A stretch of DNA of 64,000 bases from Arthrobacter sp. ISL-5 (GCF_018613835.1 NZ_JAGGPM010000006.1:124001-188000), one strand, 5' to 3'. Positions 8,441 to 17,561 are shown, counted from the first letter of the stretch. The notes: a model not told the origin generated them from the sequence alone. Translations and numbers: made by a program.

Positions 8441-8745
8441 ATCGCGAAGCTTAGGCCAGTCTGCAGGGGTGAAGACCCAGCTGAGTTACCTGAATGGACG
8501 TTTCCCTTTGGCGAACCATGGAAATCACGGTGGTGCCATCCCAGTTTCGGAACCACTCAGGCGAAAGTTACTTGCTCTCCGAGAATTGGTGAATGCACTA
8601 GGCGTTGATCGCTCCGTGGGCTGCCGCTGGAAGCCGTCGGCAGTCAACGCGAGCTCTTGTTGGGGGTGTCAGCCGGCGGTATGCTCCGCATACATTTCTC
8701 GGGCAACAGGCATGCGTGGTCATTACACGAGGGGACTGACTGAAC
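8441..8745. promoter_or_regulatory. Divergent intergenic region with one small palindrome
   Basis: These 305 bases separate the two-component operon (leftward) from a lipoprotein gene (rightward) and should hold both promoters. The only clear structure is GTATGC-TCC-GCATAC at 8679-8693, about 50 bases before the lipoprotein start, which could be an operator or a short hairpin. The region is poorer in GC than its surroundings. I see no convincing gene or RNA. Confidence 0.35.
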
Positions 8746-9450
8746 ATGAGTCGCCGCTACCGCTCCCCGGAGACGGTCAGGCGCAACAGGCGCACTGTCA
8801 GAGCAATCGGCGGAATGATCGTGCTCATGGCTGTGCTTGTCGGCTGTGGCCCTGTCGGAGGCACTCAACCACCCGTGTCAACTGCCAATAAGGCGACGTC
8901 AACTACCGCAACCATGCCTCCGACTGCACCAGCGGGAGTTGGCGATACGAACGGAACCGATTGCATCACCCGTGACGAGTCAGGCCAACAAGTATGGTTT
9001 GGCCAGGCGAATCCTAGCGTGACCGCCTTGGGAAATGAGCTTCAGGCCATCGTCGATGAGCACAACGACCAGACAACGGGAGTTGCGCTGTGCTCGCATT
9101 ACGAAGGAGCAGCGATCTATGTTGTGTCGCCGAGTGATGATGTGCGGCAAAGCATCGCAGGAGTAGCTTCGAAATTTCCCGATCTGCAAGTGATCACCCG
9201 TACAACCACAGCTTCTATTTCCCAGTTGTTCGCCGCAGGTACCAAGGTGCTCAAGAGCCCAGACATACAGGGCCTCGTTATGGGTGTCAGCCCAGACATG
9301 CACTCCGGCGGACTGCACATCACCGTCGCCCGGGACAAATGGCCATTATCGGCGAATGAAAAACGCCGCATCGACGATGCCGTGGAAGCCATAAATGGTT
9401 CACGTCTGCCTCTCACCTACGAGCAGGGAGGGACAGCGGTATTGGATTAA
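8746..9450 (+). CDS. Hypothetical lipoprotein
   Basis: The 234-residue precursor has a basic N-terminus (RRYRSPETVRRNRR), a hydrophobic core, and lipobox VLVGC with Cys about residue 34. A Thr/Pro-rich linker follows (residues 40-65), then a globular alpha/beta domain containing LQAIVDEHNDQTTGVALC and GLVMGVSPDMHSGGLHITV. This domain faintly resembles pro-regions of secreted serine proteases, but no protease domain follows. GAGGGG lies 11 nt before ATG 8746. It stands alone; function unknown. Confidence 0.65.
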   Translation: MSRRYRSPETVRRNRRTVRAIGGMIVLMAVLVGCGPVGGTQPPVSTANKATSTTATMPPTAPAGVGDTNGTDCITRDESGQQVWFGQANPSVTALGNELQAIVDEHNDQTTGVALCSHYEGAAIYVVSPSDDVRQSIAGVASKFPDLQVITRTTTASISQLFAAGTKVLKSPDIQGLVMGVSPDMHSGGLHITVARDKWPLSANEKRRIDDAVEAINGSRLPLTYEQGGTAVLD

Positions 9451-9559
9451 AGATGCGCTTTCGCCCATCGGGCCGGGGCTCTGGGCTATTGGTCAAGTCG
9501 GCAATAGCCGCCGGTGTGTACGGTTTGCAGCCGGCGCCGCGCGGCGTAGCGTTGGCCGC

Positions 9560-9940
9560 ATGCGACTCAAAATGTGCAGCATCCATGTCCAGGACCCGGC
9601 CGCGGCCCACTCCTTCTATACAGGGACCCTCGGCTTCGAAACGCTCATGGCCATGCCTGAGCACAACCTGTTCATCGTGAAGGATCCCGGTTCCGATGCC
9701 GGCAACGTGGGGCTCCTTCTCGAGCCGAGTGACAACCCGATCGCGGCGGCGTACATGAACGGACTTCACGACGCCGGCCTCCCGGCCATCGTGTTCGGCG
9801 TTCCTGACGTGCGGGCCGAGCACCAGCGGCTCACCGCGGCCGGCGTCCGATTCCAAGGCGAACCGTCCGAGAATCCGTACGGGATCACGGCCGTGTTCGA
9901 CGACGGCTGCGGCAACTTCGTCCAGCTGCACCAGGACTGA
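9560..9940 (+). CDS. VOC/glyoxalase-fold protein
   Basis: A 126-residue vicinal-oxygen-chelate protein with two beta-alpha-beta-beta-beta modules. The first strand is MCSIHVQDPAAAHSFY; the C-terminal strand is TAVFDDGCGNFVQLHQD. His near the first strand and the terminal acidic/Gln positions could bind a metal, as in glyoxalase I and dioxygenase relatives. ATG 9560 fits the family's usual N-terminus although no strong ribosome site precedes it; longer reading to 9395 has no homology. Substrate unknown. Confidence 0.75.
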   Translation: MRLKMCSIHVQDPAAAHSFYTGTLGFETLMAMPEHNLFIVKDPGSDAGNVGLLLEPSDNPIAAAYMNGLHDAGLPAIVFGVPDVRAEHQRLTAAGVRFQGEPSENPYGITAVFDDGCGNFVQLHQD

Positions 9941-9984
9941 CGCCCGCTGTATTTGACGCCGGAGCGGGCCGGGAAGGGGACTGA

Positions 9985-11007
9985 ATGGACGCCGTTGATG
10001 CCCTGAACGAGATCGCGTTCTGGCTAGAGCGCGGGGCCGCGCCAACCTTCAAGGTCCAGGCCTTCCGGAAAGCGGCCGGCATCATCGGCGACCTGGACCC
10101 GGACGAAATTGCGGAACGGGCCCGGGACGGCCGGCTGAAGCGGACGAAGGGGATCGGGGACACCACGTTCCAGGTCATCCGGCAGGCGGTGGACGGCGCC
10201 GTGCCGGACTACTTGGAGAAGCTGAGGCAGAGCGGCGCGGCACCGCTTGCCGCCGGCGGCAACGGGCTGCGCCCGCTGCTTCGGGGCGATCTGCACAGCC
10301 ACAGCGACTGGTCCGACGGCGGATCGCCGATTGAGCGGATGGCCGACGCCGCCCGGCTCCTGGGCCGCGATTACCTTGCCCTGACGGACCATTCCCCCAA
10401 CCTCAAAATTGCGAACGGGCTGAGCGCCGAGCGGCTCAGCGAACAGCTCGACGTCGTGGCCCGGGTGAATGCCGACGGCGCCGGAGGCTTCACGCTGCTG
10501 AGCGGCATCGAGGTGGACATCCTGGAGAACGGCGAGCTGGATCAGACACCCGAGATGCTGGACAGGCTGGACGTGGTGGTGGCCAGCGTGCACTCCAAGC
10601 TCCGCTCGGACCGCCGCACCATGACGGACAGGATGCTCGCCGGCATCACCGATCCGCACACGAATGTGCTGGGCCACTGCACGGGCCGCCTGCTGCAGGG
10701 ATCGCGGGGCACCCGTCCCGAGTCTGAATTCGACGCCGGACGGGTGTTCGCGGCGTGCGCGGAAGCCGGGGTCGCCGTCGAGATCAATTCCCGGCCCGAG
10801 CGGCAGGATCCGCCGGACAACCTCATGCAGCTGGCGCTCGACGCCGGCTGCCTGTTCAGTATCGACAGTGACGCGCACGCCCCCGGCCAGCTCGACTTCC
10901 TGCAATACGGGGCGGAGCGCGCGGAACTGAATGGAGTCCCGGCGGAACGGATCATCACCACCTGGCCCCTGGAACGGCTGCTGGGCTGGCTGAAATCCGG
11001 GCGCTGA
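9985..11007 (+). CDS. PHP-domain metal-dependent phosphoesterase with HhH N-terminus
   Basis: The 340-residue protein starts with a helix-hairpin-helix module as in family X DNA polymerases (residues 1-85; FKVQAFRKAAGII and KGIGDTT). The PHP domain follows, with DLHSHSDWSDG, LALTDHSP, LSGIEVDIL, VVASVHSK, NVLGHCTGR, EINSRP and DSDAHAP, all expected metal ligands. It lacks a nucleotidyltransferase domain, so it is a stand-alone version of the PolX C-terminal half with the HhH retained. Likely roles are 3' phosphate or nuclease repair or small-molecule phosphatase. GAAGGGG precedes ATG 9985. Confidence 0.85.
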   Translation: MDAVDALNEIAFWLERGAAPTFKVQAFRKAAGIIGDLDPDEIAERARDGRLKRTKGIGDTTFQVIRQAVDGAVPDYLEKLRQSGAAPLAAGGNGLRPLLRGDLHSHSDWSDGGSPIERMADAARLLGRDYLALTDHSPNLKIANGLSAERLSEQLDVVARVNADGAGGFTLLSGIEVDILENGELDQTPEMLDRLDVVVASVHSKLRSDRRTMTDRMLAGITDPHTNVLGHCTGRLLQGSRGTRPESEFDAGRVFAACAEAGVAVEINSRPERQDPPDNLMQLALDAGCLFSIDSDAHAPGQLDFLQYGAERAELNGVPAERIITTWPLERLLGWLKSGR

Positions 11008-11066
11008 GAGGGCGGAACCGTGCTGGGACGGGGCCGGAACTGCACTTGGTAAGCATGGTGACTATT

Positions 11067-11126
11067 AGGTTGCAGAGTGGTAAACCTTAACTGTTCCGCT
11101 GAGGAAACCCGGCGGGCCCGTTTCCT
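11067..11126 (+). promoter_or_regulatory. Leader of the MFS-SDR transcript with two inverted repeats
   Basis: Upstream of the MFS gene are AGGTT (11067-11071) paired with AACCT (11083-11087), and AGGAAAC (11102-11108) paired with GTTTCCT (11120-11126). The first could be an operator. The second lies only about 15 bases before the start codon and could form a hairpin near the ribosome site. Neither resembles the operator at 15869-15906. Confidence 0.35.
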
Positions 11127-11141
11127 GAAGCGAGGTGCACC

Positions 11142-12521
11142 ATGTCTTCCATGAACCCTGCGAACCAATTGGACGAGCTGGGCCAAAGAACTCTGCGGAG
11201 AGTGCGCGGACGCCTCATGCCGCTCATCGTCCTGCTCTACTTCGTCGCCTATCTCGACCGCAACAATGTGGGCTTCGCGAAGCTGACCATGAGCGAGGAC
11301 ATCGGGCTTAGCGCCTCGGCGTATGGCCTCGGCGCAGGCATCTTTTTCCTCGGCTACGCGTTGCTGGAAATTCCCAGCAACGGCGGCATGTACAAGTTCG
11401 GCGCCCGTAAGTGGATTGCCCGAATCCTGATCTCCTGGGGCATCTTCGCCACGGCGATGGCCCTGGTGAACGGCGAGACCACCTTCTACATCATCCGCTT
11501 CCTGCTGGGCGCGGCGGAGGCCGGATTCTTCCCCGCCATCCTCTTCTACCTGACGCTGTGGTTCCCGGCACGGCAGCGCGTCACGGTGCTGGGCATCTTC
11601 ATCCTGGCCCAGCCGATCTCGAACGCCCTCGGCGCCCCGGTGTCCGGCCTGCTTCTCCAGATGGAGGGCATTATGGGCCTCCACGGCTGGCAGTGGCTCT
11701 ACATTATTGAGGGCATCCCCGCGATTATCCTCGGTTTGCTCACCCCGATCCTCATGACGGACCGGCCAAGCCACGCGCACTGGCTGGCTACGGATGAACG
11801 GGAGTGGCTGACCAAGACCATGGACGAAGAACTGGCCCACAAGCAGAAGGGCCAGCCGCACCACTTCCTGGCCGGCCTGAAGGACCCACGGACCGTTGCT
11901 TACTCGGCGCTGTACTTCGGACTGGTCTGCGGCATCTACGGCCTGGGCCTGTGGATGCCGACCATCGTTGCCGCCCTGGGCAAGTTCAGCACCACGGAAG
12001 TTGGCTTCATCGTGGCGATCCCGTACACGATCGCCGCCGTCTTCGTCTACTTCTGGGGCAGGCGGTCCGACCGCACCGGCAACCGCGTCCTGCACGCCAG
12101 CATCAGCATGGTCATGGCCGCCATCGGCCTTGTGGCAGCCGGAAACCTCGTTCAGGTCAATGCAGTCCTGGCCCTGATCGCCCTGACTCTCGCGGCGATG
12201 GGCATCTACTCGGCCATTGCGCCGTTCCTGGCGATGCCTTCCACCGCCCTGGTGGGTGCAGCGGCCGCAGCCGGCCTTGCCATGGTTAACTCGCTGGGCA
12301 ACCTGGGCGGCTTCGTCGCACCCTACGCAGTGGGGCTGCTCAACGACGCCACGGGCGACAACCGTTCTGGCCTCATGTTCCTCTCCGCCGTCCTGGCCAT
12401 CACGGCAGTGGCCACCTATCTCTACGCGCGCAAGCGTCCTGAGGGCCATGTGAAGCCGGGTACGCCGTCCACGGTCGGCGAGGAAGCAGTTGCTGCCGAC
12501 GAGTTCGATATCAAGAACTGA
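11142..12521 (+). CDS. MFS transporter, anion:cation symporter (sugar-acid) type
   Basis: The 459-residue permease has 12 predicted TM helices. The N-terminal YLDRNNVGFAKLTM motif is typical of the anion:cation symporter branch of MFS (galactarate, glucarate, phthalate and 4-hydroxyphenylacetate permeases). The signature is conserved through ILISWGIFATAMALV and FLLGAAEAGFFPAILFYLTLWFP. It would import an organic or sugar acid with protons. GAGG precedes ATG 11142, and a 27-nt gap leads to the SDR gene, so the two form an operon converging on the kinase-PdxA fusion. Family certain, substrate inferred from context. Confidence 0.85.
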   Translation: MSSMNPANQLDELGQRTLRRVRGRLMPLIVLLYFVAYLDRNNVGFAKLTMSEDIGLSASAYGLGAGIFFLGYALLEIPSNGGMYKFGARKWIARILISWGIFATAMALVNGETTFYIIRFLLGAAEAGFFPAILFYLTLWFPARQRVTVLGIFILAQPISNALGAPVSGLLLQMEGIMGLHGWQWLYIIEGIPAIILGLLTPILMTDRPSHAHWLATDEREWLTKTMDEELAHKQKGQPHHFLAGLKDPRTVAYSALYFGLVCGIYGLGLWMPTIVAALGKFSTTEVGFIVAIPYTIAAVFVYFWGRRSDRTGNRVLHASISMVMAAIGLVAAGNLVQVNAVLALIALTLAAMGIYSAIAPFLAMPSTALVGAAAAAGLAMVNSLGNLGGFVAPYAVGLLNDATGDNRSGLMFLSAVLAITAVATYLYARKRPEGHVKPGTPSTVGEEAVAADEFDIKN

Positions 12522-12548
12522 CATCCAGGCGACGAGGGGCTGAGGAAC

Positions 12549-13325
12549 ATGACTCATCACGAAACGTTCCCGGCCGAGCGGACCGCGGTGCTGACCGGCG
12601 CCGCGTCTCCGCGAGGCATTGGCCGCGCCACGGCGGAAATGCTGGCCAGCCAGGGGTGGTCGGTCGGTATTTTGGACATCGACGGCGATGCGGCGCGGAG
12701 GGCTGCGGAGGAAATCACATCCGTCTATGGCGTCAAGGCCCTCGGCGTGGGCGCTGACGTCTCCGACCAGGCCAACGTAAACGCGGCCATCGACGAGGTC
12801 GAGTCGACACTGCCTCCGATAGTGGGCCTGGCCAACCTGGCCGGCATCAGTTCCCCCACGGAGTTCATGGACGAGACGCTCGATGCGTGGGAGCGGGTGT
12901 TCAAAATCAACATGACCGGCACGTTCCTCGTCACCCAACGTGTGCTCAGGGGGATGATCGAACGCAAGCTCGGCAGGATCGTCAGTGTCTCCTCGATTTC
13001 GGCGCAGCGCGGTGGCGGCACCTACTCCAAGGTGGCCTACAGCGCCTCGAAGGCCGCCATCATCGGGTTCACGCGCGCCCTGGCCCGGGAAATGGGCCAG
13101 CACGGCATCACCGTCAACTGCATCGCCCCCGGTCCCGTGGACACGGACATCATGGGAGGGACCCTGACGGAAGAACGCAAGGCCGCGATGTCGGCTGACA
13201 TCCTGGTGGGCAGGGTCGGCACGGTCCGCGACATCGCAGCGCTCATGGTGTTCCTGATGGGCGAGGACGCCGGCTACATCACGGCCTCGACGTACGACAT
13301 CAACGGCGGGCTGCAGATTTCCTGA
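12549..13325 (+). CDS. Short-chain dehydrogenase/reductase (FabG-like)
   Basis: A 258-residue classical SDR. The NAD(P) motif is TGAASPRGIGRA near residue 16, the second structural motif NLAG is in the middle, and the catalytic Ser-Tyr-Lys triad is in VSVSSISAQ and YSKVAYSASKAA. The C-terminus ITASTYDINGGLQIS is typical. Acidic ILDID after the second strand suggests NAD preference. Beside a sugar-acid permease and a DUF1537/PdxA protein, it probably oxidises a hydroxyl of the acid sugar or its epimer. GAGGAACATG gives the start. Confidence 0.85.
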   Translation: MTHHETFPAERTAVLTGAASPRGIGRATAEMLASQGWSVGILDIDGDAARRAAEEITSVYGVKALGVGADVSDQANVNAAIDEVESTLPPIVGLANLAGISSPTEFMDETLDAWERVFKINMTGTFLVTQRVLRGMIERKLGRIVSVSSISAQRGGGTYSKVAYSASKAAIIGFTRALAREMGQHGITVNCIAPGPVDTDIMGGTLTEERKAAMSADILVGRVGTVRDIAALMVFLMGEDAGYITASTYDINGGLQIS

Positions 13326-13351
13326 AGGTGCCGCTTTCCTGAGGTGCCCGA

Positions 13352-15775
13352 CTAGGCGCGCGGTGGCTGGATCGGCGAAGCCGCCGGGCTCGGTGACATT
13401 TCGGCGGCCTGGCGCAGCGCCTCGATCATGCTCCCCACTTCGACGATGCCCTTGCCGGCGATGTCGAAGGCCGTGCCGTGGTCCACTGAGGTGCGGATGA
13501 CGGGCAGCCCCACCGTGATGTTGACGCCGGCCTCGATGCCGAGGACCTTGACCGGGCCGTGGCCCTGATCGTGGTACATCGCGACGATGAGGTCGTAGTC
13601 GCCGCGCCCGGCGAGGAAGAAGGCGGTGTCGGCCGGGAGCGGGCCCCGGGCGTCGATGCCGTCGGCCTGGAGTTTTTCGATGGCGGGGGTGATCTTCTCC
13701 GCTTCCTCGCCATAGCCGAACAGTCCGTTCTCGCCGGCGTGCGGGTTGATGGCGCAGACGCCGATCTTCGGTTTGGCGATGCCGGCGCGCTGCATGGCGT
13801 CGTAGCCGCGGCGGACCGTCCGTTCCACCAGCCCGGGCTCGATCTTGTTGATCGCATCTATGAGCCCGATGTGCGTGGTCACGTGGATGACCTTCACCTT
13901 CGGGGTGGAAAGCATCATGGACACTTCTTCAATGCCCATGAAGTGGGCCAGCAGTTCCGTGTGCCCGGGGTAGATGTGCCCGGCCTTGTGCAGGGCGGCC
14001 TTGTTCAGCGGCGCGGTGCAGATGCCCTGCACCTGGCCGCTCATGCCGAGCTCGCACGCGATCCTAATGTAGTGGTAGGCGGCGTTGCCGGCTTCGGCCG
14101 ATTCCTTGCCCCAGGGCAGGTCCACCGGGAGCAGCTTCGGATCGATCACGTTGATGCGGCCCGGCTCAAACACGGCGTCCCTGACGCTCGCCACCTCCAC
14201 GATGTCCGCCTTCACGCCAAGCGCCTTGGCGCCCAGCTGCAGACGGTACGTGTCCCCGATGACCACCGGCCGGCAGTCGCGGTAGGCGTTCTCGGCGACG
14301 AGCGCGCCCACCGTCACCTCGGGGCCGACGCCGGCGCCGTCGCCCATGGTCACGGCGATGAACGGCCGGGTGTCCTGACCGGTGTTGCTCGCGTCAGTGT
14401 TGTTCGCTGCTGCGGATGTCATGTCTGCTCCAGATTGGTGGGAGGGATTGTCAGGGTGTTCTGTGGCCGGGCCTGCGGGAAAGGCCGCGGGGCGGAGGTC
14501 TTTGATGGACAGGTACAGCTCGACGAGCGCGTGATCGTCCCCGAAGCTGCCGGGTTTGGTGCCGACGAGGCGCCCGTCATCGGACACGCTGACCACGGCG
14601 CCGTGCTGCGCGGACGCCACCGGCGTCAGGTGGCGGATGCCGAGGTCATCGAGCACTTCGCGGGCGGTTTCGCCGCCGGTGAGGATGAGGTCGGCGGTGC
14701 CGGCGGCATCTGCCACCAGCCGCCCGAGGCTGCGGACGATCGCGCCGGACTCTTGCGGATTTACGACGTCGGCGCTGACCGTCAGGACGGTCGGCGTGCC
14801 CGCCGCCAGGAGCTGCTTCGCCGACAGGAGCCGCTGCACGCAGGCCTCCGGCTCGCGGAGCTCGGCGGGAGCTATCCGCAGCGAACTGAAGCCGGCTTTT
14901 TCCAGCTCCAGCAGCTGCGCAGCCGCCGTGGCGGAGGCGGAGCCGACGGCGGCCAGCACCGGAGTGATAGCGCGCGCCCGGGATTGGTCTTGCCACCGGA
15001 AATGCCGGCTCTGCGTGTTTCGCGCAGGTTGGTTGCCCAGTTCCTTGGCCAGTTTCGTGCCCAATTTTCGGGCCAGGAGGGCCGCGATGCCGCCTGTTCC
15101 GGCCAACACGATCCGGCGGCCGGAGGCGGCGAACTCCAGTTCCAGCAGCGCGTCCGCGACCGCTTCCAGGTCATCCTCAGTCTCGCCGTCGGCAATCACC
15201 GTGGCGGGGCCGCCGCCTGACAGGGCCTCACCGAGAAACGCCGCCAGGCAACCGGACCTCACTGTGTCGAGGCCCGCCAGGGCGAGGGCGGATCCCACAG
15301 GCTGGTTCAACAACCGTTCCACTGACGACGGCGGCGCGGCGGCCTCCGCGTTCCAGAGCCCCGTGCGGTCCAGGCGGACGCCGCCTGCCATGGGCTCGCC
15401 GTCCACCACCGTTCGGCCAAGCTGGGGGAGCGCCCCGGCGACTACAACATGGTGGCCCAGGCCCGTCAGCGCGCCCAGTTCCGGGCCCACGTTGCCGCGC
15501 CACAGCGAATCTATCTTCTTGAACAGGACGTGCGCACGGGCTGCACTGGCGCCGCCAAAGACGCCGGAAACGGCTGCTTCGGCTGCTTCCGGGGCAACGG
15601 CCCGGGTATGCGTGTCGACCACGAGGACGTCCGAAGCGTCATTGGCCCCTCCGGCCTCAATGCCAGCTTCAGTGCCGGCCAGGAGGAGGCGCGTTCCCAG
15701 GCCCTGGGTGGCAAAGCACTGTCCCACCTCGGCCGCGCCGGAAAAGTCATCCGCCTGGATAAGGACTGCGGTCAC
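13352..15775 (-). CDS. Fused DUF1537 four-carbon-acid-sugar kinase and PdxA2-type dehydrogenase
   Basis: An 807-residue bifunctional protein. Residues 1-430 are a DUF1537 (DtnK/OtnK) kinase: QADDFSGAAEVG and FKKIDSLWRGN at the N-terminus, LTGGETAREVLDDLG and TKPGSFGDDHAL at the nucleotide side. Residues 465-795 are PdxA-like: VTMGDGAGVGPE, YPGHTELLA, INPHAGENGLFG and AMYHDQGHGPVK, supplying metal-binding His. Family knowledge: the kinase makes the 4-phosphate of threonate/erythronate, and PdxA2 oxidises and decarboxylates it to dihydroxyacetone phosphate. A low-complexity linker holds Met452 (14422) with GGAG upstream, a likely relic start. The gene's own start is GTG 15775 with GGGAGG. Confidence 0.88.
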   Translation of the reverse strand: MTAVLIQADDFSGAAEVGQCFATQGLGTRLLLAGTEAGIEAGGANDASDVLVVDTHTRAVAPEAAEAAVSGVFGGASAARAHVLFKKIDSLWRGNVGPELGALTGLGHHVVVAGALPQLGRTVVDGEPMAGGVRLDRTGLWNAEAAAPPSSVERLLNQPVGSALALAGLDTVRSGCLAAFLGEALSGGGPATVIADGETEDDLEAVADALLELEFAASGRRIVLAGTGGIAALLARKLGTKLAKELGNQPARNTQSRHFRWQDQSRARAITPVLAAVGSASATAAAQLLELEKAGFSSLRIAPAELREPEACVQRLLSAKQLLAAGTPTVLTVSADVVNPQESGAIVRSLGRLVADAAGTADLILTGGETAREVLDDLGIRHLTPVASAQHGAVVSVSDDGRLVGTKPGSFGDDHALVELYLSIKDLRPAAFPAGPATEHPDNPSHQSGADMTSAAANNTDASNTGQDTRPFIAVTMGDGAGVGPEVTVGALVAENAYRDCRPVVIGDTYRLQLGAKALGVKADIVEVASVRDAVFEPGRINVIDPKLLPVDLPWGKESAEAGNAAYHYIRIACELGMSGQVQGICTAPLNKAALHKAGHIYPGHTELLAHFMGIEEVSMMLSTPKVKVIHVTTHIGLIDAINKIEPGLVERTVRRGYDAMQRAGIAKPKIGVCAINPHAGENGLFGYGEEAEKITPAIEKLQADGIDARGPLPADTAFFLAGRGDYDLIVAMYHDQGHGPVKVLGIEAGVNITVGLPVIRTSVDHGTAFDIAGKGIVEVGSMIEALRQAAEMSPSPAASPIQPPRA

Positions 15776-15868
15776 GTCGTCCTCCCTTCTTCTGTAGGTC
15801 TGCCCCGATGGAGAACCGGCCGGGCTGGGTCCCGGGCCGCGTCGTCGGTAGCACCATCATGGCACGAC

Positions 15869-15906
15869 TGCGCGAAATGCGCTAGAGCGCTTGCGCATTT
15901 CGCGCA
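15869..15906. promoter_or_regulatory. Double palindromic operator in the divergent promoter
   Basis: A perfect inverted repeat with 14-bp arms (TGCGCGAAATGCGC at 15869-15882 and its complement at 15893-15906) encloses a 10-nt spacer that itself holds AGCGCT. Each arm is also close to a smaller palindrome: TGCGC-ATTTC-GCGCA at 15892-15906 and TGCGC-GAAAT-GCGCT at 15869-15883. It lies between the kinase-PdxA fusion (leftward) and the ABC importer operon (rightward), so it is probably the binding site of one dimeric or tetrameric regulator controlling both. The DeoR protein at the cluster's end is the natural candidate. Confidence 0.75.
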
Positions 15907-15983
15907 GGAGTGGCAGAGTGATCCATGTAACACGGCGCAGGCCAACCGGCCAGCAGCCGTCCCGTTCAACCGAGAGGTCAACG

Positions 15984-17558
15984 ATGACCGTTCTTCCTCA
16001 AGGAAGTGAGATCTCACGGCGCCGCCTCCTGCAGTTCGGCGCAGCCGCCGGATTTCTCCTGGGCACAGGCTCCATCGCCGGGTGTGCCGGGCCCACGGGC
16101 CTGCCGGGTCCCAGCACCCTGACCCTGGCGCTCAACAGGTCCCTTGTCAGCCTGGACAACAAACTCAACCAGTTCGACGCCGCCGTCACCGTCCAGCGCG
16201 CCGTCCGGCAGGGACTCACGGCGATCGGGCCCGAAACCAAGCCGGTACTGGTGCTCGCGGAAAGCTTCAAGATGACCAAGCCCACACAGTGGACGGTCAG
16301 GCTCCGCGAGGGCGTCCGATACTCCGACGGCACACCCGTGGTGATCGAGGACATCGCCACGGCCCTGAAGATGTACCAGCAGGTGCAGGGGTCCTTCGTG
16401 GCCGGGTTCTTCCCCGAGTTCCCCACTGTGGTGCCCGTCGATGAGCGGACCTTCCTGATGGAGTCCAAGAACCCCATCCCCATCCTGGATTCGCTCATGA
16501 GCATGATCCTGATCAGCCCCGCCGCCAAGAACAAGCCCGAGGAGCTTCAGGAGGGCGTTGGTTCCGGCCCCTACGTGGTCACCAAGTTCAACCGCGGCGC
16601 CGGCACCTACAGCCTCAGGCGCAATGAGAACTACTGGGGGCCTGCTCCCAAGGTGGACAACGTCGAGGTCCGCTTCCTCCCCGAGGAGTCCAGCCGCGTG
16701 ATCGCCCTGCGCAGCGGCGAGGTGGACGTCATCGACTCCATCACCCCCGACTCGCGCGAACAGCTGGCGGGGCTTCCCGGCGTCGTCCTTGCTGAAGCCT
16801 CCAGCCTCCGGCTGAACCAGATCTTCTACAACTTCCGCAAGCCCGCCGGCCACCCGCTGGCCGACGTCCGGGTCCGCGAGGCCCTCAGCTGGGCCGTCGA
16901 CGGCCAGGCGCTGGTCAAGGACGTGCTGGTCGATTCGGTCAGCGCGGCCGAAGGCGTGGTGCCGTCCAGCCTCACCGGCTACTCGAAGACCGGCACGTAC
17001 ACCTACGATCCGGACAAGGCCAAGGCAACGCTGAAGAGCCTGGGCGTCACCGACCTGAACCTGAAGATCATCTGGGAAACCGGCGAGTTCGCGTCCGACA
17101 CCTCCGTGATGGAGGCCCTTGTGGAAATGTTCGGCGCCGTCGGCGTGAAAACCCAGCTCCAGCAGTTCGAGCCCGGCGGCAACATCCTGGCCTGGCGCCA
17201 GGGCAAGCAGGGCGACTGGGACCTCCTGGGCAACGGCTTCAGCAGCCCCACGGGCCTGGCCATCACCATGATGCAGGGCATGTACGCCGGCACTCCCGAG
17301 AAGGAGAAGACCCGCGACACCTACCAGGGCTACGTGTTCCCGGAGGTGCAGGCCAAGATCCAGGCAGCATCCTCCGAGGTGGACCCTGTCCGGCGGGAGC
17401 GGTTGCTCGCCGTGGCGCAGCAGGCCATTTGGGTGACCTGGCCTTGCGCCTGGGCCTTCGTGCCCAAGTCCGTGCTGGCCCACCAGAAGCGCGTCAGTGG
17501 CCTTTCGCTGGCGCCCACCAACTCCTACCCCCTTGTTGATGTCCGGCTGGAGGCCTGA
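15984..17558 (+). CDS. Dpp/Opp-family ABC transporter substrate-binding lipoprotein
   Basis: The 524-residue precursor has a twin-arginine signal (SRRRLLQFGAAAGFLLG) ending in lipobox SIAGC, so it is probably exported folded by Tat and lipidated. The mature part is an SBP_bac_5 domain: TVRLREGVRYSDGTPV near the front, FNRGAGTYSLRRNENYWGP and RVREALSWAVDGQALV. This family binds peptides, nickel, or in many actinobacteria oligosaccharides. ATG 15984 has GAGAGG upstream. It is the first gene of the importer operon and 3 nt from the permease gene. Ligand probably a glycoside, given the neighbours. Confidence 0.87.
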   Translation: MTVLPQGSEISRRRLLQFGAAAGFLLGTGSIAGCAGPTGLPGPSTLTLALNRSLVSLDNKLNQFDAAVTVQRAVRQGLTAIGPETKPVLVLAESFKMTKPTQWTVRLREGVRYSDGTPVVIEDIATALKMYQQVQGSFVAGFFPEFPTVVPVDERTFLMESKNPIPILDSLMSMILISPAAKNKPEELQEGVGSGPYVVTKFNRGAGTYSLRRNENYWGPAPKVDNVEVRFLPEESSRVIALRSGEVDVIDSITPDSREQLAGLPGVVLAEASSLRLNQIFYNFRKPAGHPLADVRVREALSWAVDGQALVKDVLVDSVSAAEGVVPSSLTGYSKTGTYTYDPDKAKATLKSLGVTDLNLKIIWETGEFASDTSVMEALVEMFGAVGVKTQLQQFEPGGNILAWRQGKQGDWDLLGNGFSSPTGLAITMMQGMYAGTPEKEKTRDTYQGYVFPEVQAKIQAASSEVDPVRRERLLAVAQQAIWVTWPCAWAFVPKSVLAHQKRVSGLSLAPTNSYPLVDVRLEA

Positions 17559-17561
17559 GTC

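Noticed and set aside
10542..13103. 853-codon open frame on the minus strand
   Set aside because: It is the mirror of the PHP, MFS and SDR genes on the plus strand, rich in His, Arg, Gly and Gln with no family resemblance; long antisense frames are normal in GC-rich DNA.
13559..15220. 553-codon plus-strand frame opposite the kinase-PdxA fusion
   Set aside because: Antisense shadow; the minus-strand protein carries all conserved motifs.
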